Shown here in pieces: positions 55,291-64,000 of a stretch of DNA of 64,000 nt (position 1 is the stretch's first letter; every line of letters starts with the position of its first letter). Under the pieces are notes generated by a model. The model was not told where the DNA came from and ran no database searches. It saw only the letters and a program-made list of their open reading frames with translations. Source of the stretch: Acanthosepion esculentum (taxonomy: Eukaryota; Mollusca; Cephalopoda; Sepiida; Sepiidae); assembly GCA_964036315.1 (NCBI GenBank), contig OZ038485.1:80835863-80899862 (forward strand). Reading direction: 5' to 3'. The position numbers and the translations under genes are program-made.

Positions 55291-55864
55291 GATTGTAATT
55301 ATAAAAATATTACCAGCAGTGCTACTTAAATCGCATGTAGTACTTGCGCTAATGTAGCAAATTACTTAGATTTGAAGTGGGGGGGGGGTGAAAAGTCTCA
55401 ATAACATTTGTTAGTCTGTTGAAAGTTACATTTATTTAGAGTTGTTACAATAAAATATCATTTATCGCAATTCCTTCTACTCATGGCTTTATTATCTGTT
55501 ATTTTGTATATTTATTATCAGACGAAATTCGTTAAGGGGACAGGAATTAAGTGTGATTCAAGGGTTTTTTTTTCTTGAATATCGCTGTTCATGTAATTAA
55601 ATCTTTTGAGTGTAAAGGTTTTTTTTGTTTTAAATAACACTTTTGATCACTCTCCCACAAACAGTAATTAAGGTCCGCGCAGCATAGTTGGAGTATAAAA
55701 CACAGTTGGTCTGTGCTGAACAGGCATATATAGGCCTGAGCCGGTATCTGCAACACTAGATTGGCTTGCCGCCCTAGAAGACGGTTTGCTCGTAAACGAG
55801 TAATTATATAATACAAATTTTCTCAGAGGACGAAATACGTCGGCGAAGAAAGCTTTCCTTTTGT
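55291..55864. other. unassigned DNA
   Basis: Nothing recognised. Confidence 0.45.
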
Positions 55865-55960
55865 CTGCAAGTTCTTGTTCACTACTACTGCAGCCAGGTA
55901 TTGAACTCTAAAGTCACGGGCTCTAACCAACGCTTTTATCCACTGAGCTAATGTGTCTTC
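55865..55960 (-). mobile_element. family C tRNA-like module alone
   Basis: Reverse complement: gaagacacattagctcagtg, gataaaagcgttggttagag, then gagttcaatacctggct (B box). No flanking foldback arms are recognisable. Confidence 0.65.
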
Positions 55961-56670
55961 GAAAAAGTCAGTGGGCTCATTTTTGGGACTTATAAACTTA
56001 ATGTCTCAAAATTTATTTTTTTACCAGAGCTCATATTGCAATTTTGTTGTTATTTCTTTTCTCCAGTACTCCGTGTCACTGATTCCTATATGGTACTCAT
56101 TTCTTTGCTTGGTCTGCTTAGGTGATTTTCGTGGCCTAGCGTATTTGCTCCTTCTTTAAGTTTCCTTATTTTTCAATGATGTTCTTTGTCTATTATTTCA
56201 ACATCATCCCACCGAGGGTAGTGATCTCCCTTTTCCCTCCATATGTGGTAAACTACGCCTGATTTTTCTCTTTCACCTTGTGTTACGGCTTTACGATGTT
56301 CTCACAGTCTTACTTGAAAGGTGCGGCCGGTTTCTTCTTTTAATTTTTTTTTAATTCGACAGATTGTATCCCTTAAACGTTATTTTTTTTAGTGGGATAC
56401 TCATATTTGAGTAAACGTTCCGTTTATTTATTAAATAATATATTTATTTATTTTCGTGTACCGACCTGAATATCCGAGAAATATAATTGAAAAAAAAACT
56501 ATGCGCTCTCCGACAGAGCGGTACATTCTCTGACTTAATCTGCATTGTGAAATTAGCTTCACACCGTCACGAGACCCGTAAACCATAAGGGTCGTAGGAG
56601 CACAACACATCCTCCAGTAGAAGTGGCGTTTCTTCGGGCAAGATAGTGTGATTTAGCTCAGCCTTTTCTA
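55961..56670. other. unassigned DNA
   Basis: Nothing recognised. Confidence 0.45.
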
Positions 56671-56674
56671 GGCT

Positions 56675-56880
56675 GTTTTGAATTCAGAGTTTTCCTTCGC
56701 CTACCAAGGCTATATGACCCTGTCTGCCCTGATATTTATCTATAGCCGGGGTAGGGGATAAGAGAAGGTATTTGCAAGTAAGTGAATATAATGAACTCCA
56801 CTGGGATTTGAAATCGGCTCTCCGATTCCTCAGACCAAGCTGCTATCTATTAGCCCGGCGTACCTCTAAAGTACCTAATT
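56675..56880 (-). mobile_element. tRNA-derived SINE, family A, copy 7
   Basis: Reverse complement: agaggtacgccgggctaata, gaggaatcggagagccgatt, cattatattcacttacttgc, agggcagacagggtcatat. It ends in aactctgaattcaaaac. Confidence 0.8.
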
Positions 56881-56902
56881 AAGACAAACATTCAACGCGT
56901 TT

Positions 56903-57020
56903 GTCTTGCGGCTATATCACGGTGAAACACCGGTTCTCGTCCAATCACCGAAGTTAAGCAATCTTGACCCTGGTCTGTACTCTGATGGGTAACCGCTGGG
57001 GAATACCAGGTGCTGTAAGC
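56903..57020 (+). pseudogene. 5S rRNA pseudogene, 118 bp
   Basis: Nearly complete 5S rRNA-like unit: gtcttgcggctatatcac, gaaacaccggttctcgtcc, aatcaccgaagttaagcaat (box A), tctgtactctgatgggtaac, cgctggggaataccagg, tgctgtaagc. Box C has changes (gggtAaccgctGggg) and no T-run terminator follows, unlike real 5S genes. No tRNA-like module follows within 100 bp, so it is either the head of a truncated 5S-SINE or a separate retrocopy. Confidence 0.8.
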
Positions 57021-57669
57021 TGAACGACTGGCTTATCAAGCCACCGATGGATACAATCTCGCTACTTATACTGAGATATGACCTCGATGTGTGTTAGTGC
57101 ATCTGGACTGGCAGGTCACAAAGCATACTTGGAGTTGGGTAAGCGGCAGAGAGGGATTTTATGATATTATAAAATATAAGCGTTTGACATTATATAATGA
57201 AAACGAGCTCGTATTTTCCGTTGAAACTGGAAGACATTGTTGGAGTTTCTATACTTCAATTATTTCTAACGGAATTGTCTTCTGTCATATCTAGATTAAA
57301 CAATAATGAGGTCTACCTGTTAATGTATATGAATAAATAAAAATGTGGGTGTAACTGAAAATAGGAAAGTTCATGACCCAACATTGACGCATAATATTCA
57401 GCGTAAGATTTCAATTAACTGAGTCCGCCATGTGTGTTCATTGTCGTGTTTGTATGCTTTTGTTTCTGCTTGTAGCCCTGTATACTACATAGCGACAATT
57501 CGATCTTATTATATCGGGGACTCAATGAATGAGACGCTTTGTTTGAGTGATGAAGTTGGTCTATAAAATATGCGTGAATACGTAGAATATGCGACATGTG
57601 TATGGGGTGTCGGTAGAATTATGGCTTAATACAAAAATGTACTTGCATCTGTTTTGAATAAAACTTCGA
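57021..57669. other. unassigned DNA
   Basis: Nothing recognised. Confidence 0.45.
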
Positions 57670-57990
57670 CGGGGGAAAAATACAAAGGTTAATGGTCATA
57701 AGCCGATTATGTACAGAAAAGATTCGGCAGTCATTGACCGAACAGTTAACATCGGTTAAAATTCATAAAATCTTTCTCGGGAAACAGCTTTTCAGGAAAA
57801 TAGGTTTCTCGAATCCAGATGTTATAGCTCTTTCTAGTACTGCTGTTAGTTTCCATCCTGCCATTTTCTTTGAGGTACTGTGAAATATCAACATTTTGAT
57901 AATGCTATGATTTTCCCTTAGAATTACATGTGCTATCCGTTTTAGTCGTCACTGCCTTAGGAGGTCCTCAAGTGATGTGGTATCTGTTAT
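57670..57990 (+). repeat. third, partial copy of the inverted-arm sequence
   Basis: Resembles 19480-19790: cattgaccgaacagttaac, ttacatgtgctatccgtttta, caagtgatgtgg. It lacks the adjoining LINE and SINE. Confidence 0.5.
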
Positions 57991-58299
57991 TTGTTTTTGA
58001 TTCGCTATCTGTCTGCGAGATCCGAGGAAGTTCGGTCCTATCGAAGACCCATAGCGCTCGTTTGCTTTAGGATCTTTTTAATTATTGATCTGCGAAAACG
58101 GTTATGTATAGATATTTCCGAAGGACTTGGATGTCATACATGCAGAACCAGACTTATATATGGACTAGTACGGGCTTCACCTCAGGGGCTTCAAGACTAG
58201 AGAAGCCCCAAGAGTCCTCTAGTCATAGGACCCTGATAAAACTAAAAAGAAAAAAAAGATAAGATAAGAGATTTGTTTATTTTTATTTAATTTTAATCG
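57991..58299. other. unassigned DNA
   Basis: Nothing recognised. Confidence 0.4.
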
Positions 58300-58770
58300 A
58301 AGTGTTTCATTATTTACATTATTTACATTATTCGGGCTGTTTTCCTCAACTCTGTTGTCATATTCATACCGTTTCGGCAGTTGTACGCTCCGGCCTTCTT
58401 CAGGTGATAAATGTTGGAATTTCAAACCGAACCCATTATTTAGTCCACAGGTTTAGATAGTTCTAATTCAACATGCCATGCTTTTCTGGGTATTTCAGTT
58501 AATTCCCATTAGTAACTCATCTCCCCAAGTTTTTGTTCACTTCTGCTGTGGCCAGGTACTGAACGCACAACTCTTTGGGTCAAGTCATTGGATTACTTCA
58601 AGCAACGCATTTATCCACTGGGACATGTGTAAAATAATGGTTTGAAATTCCAACGTATATTACCTGAAGTAGGCCGGAGCATACAGCGGACGAAACCTCG
58701 CAAATATGACAATAAAGATGAGGACAACATTCCGAATAATGTAAATAGTGTAAATAGTTATCACATCTCA
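58300..58770 (-). mobile_element. foldback/tRNA composite element, family C, copy 3
   Basis: The left arm (tacattattcgggctgtttt, ccgtttcggcagttgtacgc, tccggccttcttcagg) is inverted relative to the right arm (acctgaagtaggccggagca, tacagcggacgaaacctcg, cattccgaataatgtaaata). The core has A-box-like cacatgtcccagtggataaa and B-box-like gtgcgttcagtacctgg. Same plan as at 7430 and 37420. Confidence 0.8.
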
Positions 58771-59029
58771 TCTCAGAAATATAGACAGATATTGAAGTAT
58801 TTCATGTTTTACACTAAGAAAGCATTATTCAAAAATATCTTTTTTTTATAGACATGGATGTGAAAAAATGTAATAAATGAGCCTCAGAGGCCTCTTGAGG
58901 TCTAAAATCCAGTTCTGCGTGAATGACATCCAGATGAGAGTCTATATCCAACGAAATTATTTAAGACGACCCAAGGAGTTACTGGGAGTGGAAAATAACG
59001 AGAAGAGTCTACCCCTGTAAAATAAATAA

Positions 59030-59125
59030 TCAGTTAAGTTCGAAACCGAATCGACATGCACCTGATGAAGGGAACAACGATCAAAACGTTGCGATAACAG
59101 CAATAAAGATGAGGATAATAGTCTC
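59030..59125 (+). mobile_element. family C single arm
   Basis: acctgatgaagggaacaacg, aaaacgttgcgataacagc, aaagatgaggataatagtc, then aatgtaaat. Only one arm is present. Confidence 0.65.
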
Positions 59126-59138
59126 AATGTAAATAAAA

Positions 59139-59577
59139 AAAATGTATTGTCGGTGATTTTGTCACAAAAATGTATTCTGGTAATTGTACTATAAAACTGT
59201 ATTGCAGGTCATTTTCATATAAAATGAATTGTTGGTCATTTTGATTTAAAACTGTATTGGTGGCAAATTTACTATAAAAATGTATTGTTGGTAATTTTAT
59301 AATAAATTGTTTTTGTTTTTTTTTGGTGGGGGATTTTACTATAAAAGTATCTTGTTAGTAAATATAATACAAAAAGTTTTTGGGGTAATTTGCTTTAAAA
59401 TCTATTGCTGGTCATATTGCTATAAAATGTACTGTTAGTGATGTTATTATAAAAATGTATTTTTGGTAATTTTATTATAATTTATTATTGCTAATTTTAT
59501 TATAAAATATCCTTTTTGGCAATTATACTATAAAATGTATTGTTGGTAATTTTATTACAAATATGTATTGTTGACTT
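59139..59577. repeat. diverged minisatellite, about 28-bp unit, 15-16 copies
   Basis: Units of the form tgtattgttggtaattttac then tataaaaa repeat head to tail with many substitutions, for example tgtattgcaggtcattttc, tgtactgttagtgatgtta. AT-rich, with no ORF. Confidence 0.88.
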
Positions 59578-59735
59578 TTGTTTGGGTGTTCACTATTTCT
59601 CCATTTCTGGGAGCCTAAAAGGTGTTACCTCCCACGATCAACAACAGTGATTAAAAGGTAATTCCACGCTCCTTAAACCTCCCTATCAGCGGCCTTGCTG
59701 TCGGATGTAATTTATCGTCATACCTAGGACAGGTT
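59578..59735. repeat. dispersed 170-bp repeat, copy 2
   Basis: Partner of 40785-40965 (tttgtttgggtgttcactat, cacgctccttaaacctcc, cggatgtaatttatcgtcat). Confidence 0.65.
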
Positions 59736-60229
59736 AAACAGCATGAATCGAATCCACTGAAAAGTGACACTATAATAATTACTTGACAATCGCACGTAGT
59801 CCGTCGGTTATCAACGATGACATCTGCATTTCTTCAACGCTAGCTTGAATTTTGGCATTCGAAGGTTTGTGCTTGTCAGACAGACTGTTGATAATGACTC
59901 ATGACTCATTTCCTCGTATGAATTATTTGTGCGATATGTAATGTCGTTATTAAATATTGAAAGTGAGCATTTTTATATAGATTCGCTTGAGTTCTACCAT
60001 GACCCGTCAGAAACCACAGGAACAATTATGCTTGAAAGATTGTCCGCTTCTTTTCGTTTTCAAAAAATGAATTGCGTCTATAATTGAAGCTCCTATGTCA
60101 AATTACTCGATCAAAATATCTCAGATCTTTTTTTATCAGAATGCATATTCATTAATCTTATTTGGAATATTTATATCGGAGATAAAAGAAAACAAAATTT
60201 GTATGAATTTCGGGGATGAGGAATTATCG
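59736..60229. other. unassigned DNA
   Basis: Nothing recognised. Confidence 0.45.
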
Positions 60230-60415
60230 TTGTTGTGATCACAACAGTCTACCCCGAAAGATTAAATACAGGGTCCAATTCAGAATTACCTGTAGGTTAT
60301 CAAGGACGATATACACTAAAAGAAGTTCGGCGAACACAACGCTCGAAACGCTGTGATAACAACAGCAAAGATGAGGACGATAGTCAGAATATAAATAGTG
60401 TAAATAAAAAAAATA
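60230..60415 (+). mobile_element. family C single arm, second
   Basis: gttgtgatcacaacagtcta, then cgctcgaaacgctgtgataa, caacagcaaagatgaggac, ataaatagtgtaaataa. The tRNA-like core is missing. Confidence 0.6.
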
Positions 60416-60694
60416 TTTCTTTTTTTTTCTCCTCAAACAAGCAAAGAAATGGGCAAATTTTATCTGTCCCAAAGTTATTAAAACTTATCCCCTTTGTCTT
60501 CTTGGATGTTTCTGACTTTTTCGACGCAAGGTGTGCACACCATGTACCTTATATGTCATGTTTTCCTCTTTTAATGGCGTTTAACAGTTGAGCCTTTGGG
60601 AAAGAAACGATTCGCGTGTACCATGTTCGGAGTCCAGCTTAGTTTGGAATAGATTGATTTTTTTTCGCGAAATCTTTTCAACAGGTTGAATTTG

Positions 60695-61224
60695 TTAACC
60701 CTCGCGCTACATTGTCGGTACCACTTCGCTAATTTTTCAACTTACCTAAGTCTAGCACAAAGCCACAGTGCCGTCCCACATTCAGTGGGACGACACTAAA
60801 GATGAAAAAACTCCTCACACTTATAAACTGTGCGGAGAAACAGAACAGTAAAAAAAAAACAGAATTGACAAAGTTTGTAATAAACAATAACAAGAGAAAG
60901 AAAAAGGAACAGGGCAAAAAATATAAAGCAAGAAAACAATGCATGCAGGACAAATCGACAGTATTGTGGCAAAAAGAACACAAACTAAGAATTGGTGTTG
61001 ACACAAAAAGCAAGTTTGGACTAGCGAATAGTGTGCTGACTTCAAGACAAGACAGATCAGGACTGAGTCAGATGAAACAGCAAGCTAGCCTATTTTATTG
61101 GCTAGAAAACAATCCCTGCATGCATCTGTGTGCTTCTGGATATAAAAGATTAGGAGCATATGTTCTACAGCCATTCCCAGCCAGATTCATGGGATATTTT
61201 GTAGGTTCCCTGTGAATAGGTTAT
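60695..61224. other. possible piggyBac-type end and an unassigned 137-codon ORF
   Basis: TTAA at 60695 is followed by CCCTCGCGCTACATTG, the form of a piggyBac-type terminus, and by a hairpin (gtcccacattcagtgggac). A Lys-rich plus-strand ORF (60802-61215, KTELTKFVINNNKRKKKEQG) follows; I recognise no domain in it. The LINE 3' end at 61225 cuts off whatever lay beyond. No matching right end was found, so the assignment is weak. Confidence 0.3.
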
Positions 61225-62210
61225 TGTTTTAAGCATTTCAGCCCAAGCAAGGCGGGAGTGTCACTAGCACGCAAGGGGTTACAGAGAGTGGGAGCAAGAG
61301 TAAAGAGGCGTGAAAAAGAAAGGATCAAGAGAAGAACGGAGGATTAGACGAAGGTATGTGAAGATGTCGATTGACATTGCATTTTAAATAATTGAAGAAT
61401 ATAGCTATCAGGGAAGCAAGTAAGAGGAAGGGAGTTCCACAAACGGGAAGTGCAAGACATGAAGCTATTGGAGTAGAAGAGACGTCTACATTTAACCGTT
61501 TCGACAGTGAAAGAGTGGGACCGTGATGCCAAACTAGTAGCGCGTTTAAATTCATGCAGTTTGGAAACCAGCGAATGTAGCTCGTCGGGGCAGTTACCGT
61601 GAAAGTATTTGTAGAAAAGACAGAGGGAAGCGACAGCACGTCTGCAAGAGAGCGACTGTAATCGAGATGCCAGATCAGAGCCAATCACATTGCATATCTG
61701 TCTCTGGATTTTGTCGGAGACCTTGAGACAAACAGCAGCGTCGCCAGACTGTATATAGCAGCAGTGTTCCATGCAAGGGCGAATGGTTGATTTATAGATT
61801 TGAAGGATGGACTCGGTCGAGGAAATCTTTCTGGCGCGACACGTAGAACCAACTTTCCTTGCTATTGATGAAGCTATTGATGCAATGTATTTGTTCCATC
61901 ACAGGTCAGCGGACAGTGTGAGACCGAGGAGGCGCAGAGAGGCGCTCTCTTGGAGTTGAGAATTAGACATTCTTATGGGAGGCAGGGAGGGTGCTCTGCG
62001 GTGGGTAAAAGAGAGCAATTTTGTTTTTGAGATATGAAAGTTTACCAGCCATTTCCTGCCCCAGTCAAACAAAGATTGGAGGTCCTTTTCGAGACCAACG
62101 GCCAGGGTAGTTTTGTTAGCGATGCCGGATTTGCTATTGAGGCAGGAGTAAATAGTGGTGTCGTCTGCATAGATACCGACTTGGGAACTGGTGATATATG
62201 CAAGATTGTG
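61225..62210 (-). mobile_element. jockey/CR1-like LINE 3' kb, best-preserved copy
   Basis: Minus strand from about 62190: the part after the catalytic box (TTIYSCLNSKSGIANKT), LQSLFDWGRKWLVNF, HISKTKLLSFTHRRAPSLPP, ESASLRLLGLTLSADL, then a stop and WNKYIASIASSIA. Next come RARKISSTESILQIYKSTIR, MEHCCYIQSGDAAVCLKVSD, LQSLSCRRAVASLCLFYKYF, TVETVKCRRLFYSNSF, SRLWNSLPLTCFPDSYILQL. RT palm and thumb are in order with few breaks. The 3' UTR ends aagcatttcagcccaagcaagg. It serves as the reference for the other fragments. Confidence 0.92.
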
Positions 62211-63175
62211 AGATGATGTGTAAGTTCTTGTGGCGATTGGGTATATTATAATGAATGAATGTGTCGTGATTGTGATTAACTAGGACGAGGATAGCCAGGG
62301 AAGACCAGCCTTCACGCACTTCCTCTTCGGCCTTGTACCACAATTATTTTAGTAATGTACAAAAATAAATAATCATTCGCAGCCAATTTGAAATCAACAA
62401 ATTGCTTTGCAAATTTTGCTTGCGAACCGTTGCGCTAAGATAAGTTCTTAAATGTTTACTGCCAAACACAGAAACTAATTAAGATAAGAAAATACACAAA
62501 ATATTTAATGTCCTTTAACGTTAAGGAAATGCTACGGCCTTTTTACTTTCGAGGTGAGTCATAAGAGGCAGTGTGTCAATATTCGCTCTTTTTCTCTTCT
62601 TTTTGGTCGTTACTTCTCTGGTTGTCTTACTCTCGTTTGCGTCAATCTCACTTTTCACCCCTCGCCATTCTCAAGTACTTGGACTGTTAGATAAAAAGGT
62701 GCATGTCTAGACACACCGCTTGCATTCGTCTCACAGGTTCTGATAGTCGAGTTTAAATAGCTACACTTGAATTTATTTTTATTTTAGATTTGAGCGCAAG
62801 ATATTAATAACAGAGATAGCATCTAGTGCGATACAGGACACTAACGCAAATATGCCTGTTCTCTGGTGCTTCTAACTCCAAGGCAGCACCTCCCCATTGC
62901 ACTAACGTAGAGAGGATCGAGGATTGAGTCGACGCCCAAACAGAAATAAATAAGTACTAGGAAGATACATCGTTCATAACTGCATTCAGTCACACAAAAC
63001 CAGTTAAAAAACATAAAACATATTCCGAAAAAGTATTAGTTTTCTAATTATTTCACCCAAGAAGTCCTCGTGTTCTTTCTTCTTTATGCCAGCTTAGGGA
63101 GAAAAGCACTATCATACGGTATTTACGAATAGACATACATATTTCTTTCTTTAATTTGTGTATCTGATTGACCGC

Positions 63176-63177
<2 letters not shown>
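62211..63177. other. unassigned DNA
   Basis: Nearly 1 kb with no gene or repeat family recognised. Confidence 0.45.

Positions 63178-63211
<34 letters not shown>
63178..63211. repeat. (TA)17 microsatellite
   Basis: Pure TA run. Confidence 0.96.
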
Positions 63212-63213
<2 letters not shown>

Positions 63214-63369
63214 AATCCCAAAAATATTGAAGGATTGGATGAGGATTTACCTTTAATTCGATACAAAAAACTGGGAAAATATATTTTACGACATGAACGA
63301 AGAATTATGAAGAATTGGTACAGAATAGTATTTTTTGGTTACTAGAATTTATTCCGTATACATCAATCC

Positions 63370-63391
63370 TATCTATCTATCTATCTATCTA

Positions 63392-63460
<69 letters not shown>
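63370..63460. repeat. (TATC)n(TA)n microsatellite
   Basis: About 26 bases of TATC passing directly into about 65 of TA. Confidence 0.96.
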
Positions 63461-63463
<3 letters not shown>

Positions 63464-63744
63464 AATGTAATGAGAACGAAAATAATATAAATTCTAACGT
63501 TCACAGCATTACTTCAAAAGAGGGCTCGATACTAAGAGTAGAGCAATAATTATTTGTATTTTTTTTTTGCATACAGACAAATACAACTTGCTCACTACAA
63601 AGATTCATTTTTGTTTCGATGCGACTGCATTTCGGCTCGTGAGAACCAAAAATGTTTACTTTTCTTTTGGTCGAGATGCAGCCACATCAAAACAAGAATG
63701 CATCTTTGTAGTCAACAAGCTGTTTTTGTCTGTATGTAAAAATT

Positions 63745-63853
<109 letters not shown>

Positions 63854-63867
63854 TCATTTCCATGTTA

Positions 63868-64000
63868 ATACCCTTGGGGAAGGGATGAATCCTCTTCTTC
63901 TCCCTCTAGCTGTTGGTAAACAGCTGGACAGACCGGGTTCTATAGCCTTGGACAGCAACTAGTCAAAAAGAAGGACAACTCTGAATTCAAAATATGTGCT
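63868..64000 (+). mobile_element. tRNA-derived SINE, family A, copy 8 (runs off window)
   Basis: Starts inside the body (aatacccttggggaagggat), tctccctctagctgttggta, cagaccgggttctatagcct, tggacagcaact, ending aactctgaattcaaaat. The tRNA head is replaced by the (TA)n tract. Confidence 0.85.

Noticed and set aside
56903..57020. Functional 5S rRNA gene
   Set aside because: Changes in box C, no T-run terminator and no tandem neighbours; it fits a retrocopy.
59139..59577. Clustered small ORFs or a structured RNA
   Set aside because: It is a decayed 28-bp tandem repeat; apparent motifs come from the repetition.
60802..61215. 137-codon Lys-rich ORF as a host gene
   Set aside because: No recognisable domain, no conserved neighbour, and it ends just before a LINE 3' end; kept only as part of a doubtful element.

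Overview
This window looks like intergenic or intronic DNA from an animal genome. It is AT-rich, packed with long (TA)n, (CA)n, (GATA)n, (GAAA)n and (GAA)n tracts, and built almost entirely from old, broken transposable elements. I found no convincing host protein-coding exon, functional tRNA/rRNA gene or bacterial feature. The mix points to an invertebrate, most likely a lophotrochozoan and possibly a cephalopod mollusc: many tRNA-headed SINEs, a 5S-rRNA-headed SINE, jockey/CR1-like, RTE-like and R4/Dong-like LINEs, Mag-like Ty3/Gypsy, mariner/Tc1, pogo-like MITEs and foldback elements. The taxonomic guess rests on general resemblance, not on a marker gene.

Layout. 0-6 kb: microsatellites, a foldback hairpin, a tRNA-derived SINE, then a run of minus-strand LINE fragments, one carrying a nested insertion with a 241-bp solo LTR. 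6-10 kb: SINE family A, a foldback/tRNA composite (family C), a LINE 3' end and two RTE-like 3' ends tail to tail. 10-14.6 kb: 5S-headed SINEs interleaved with three decayed mariner transposases. 14.7-21.8 kb: more SINE A and SINE B copies and a pogo-like repeat; 18945-20375 is the left arm of a large inverted duplication whose right arm is 28945-30475. 22.4-24.9 kb: a Ty3/Gypsy 5' LTR, leader and gag-protease region, cut off by a GC-rich insert. 26.8-28.7 kb: a 45-unit minisatellite of about 41 bp. 31.6-38.5 kb: RTE and LINE ends, a pogo-type MITE, a 570-bp tandem duplication, a foldback MITE and a complex duplication around family C. 39.7-46.7 kb: compound microsatellite, Tc1 remnant, a MITE, a five-unit head-to-tail SINE B array and a (GAAA)n tract. 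47.4-50.8 kb: two R4/Dong-like LINE copies tail to tail, one abutting a (TAA)n tract. 51-53.9 kb: five (TA)n tracts interleaved with transposase remnants, a TIR element and a CpG-rich island. 54.4-64 kb: a LINE paralogous to the 3.4-5.2 kb one but without the LTR, a 5S pseudogene, another family C foldback, a 28-bp minisatellite and the best-preserved LINE 3' end (61.2-62.2 kb).

The features do not form a pathway. What ties them together is nesting: LINE insertions receive SINEs, MITEs or LTRs, and several pairs of copies let the order of events be read. Family letters (SINE A-D, repeat P) are labels used only within this annotation. Boundaries were judged by eye by comparing copies and are usually good to 10-30 bp, except where exact ends are stated.
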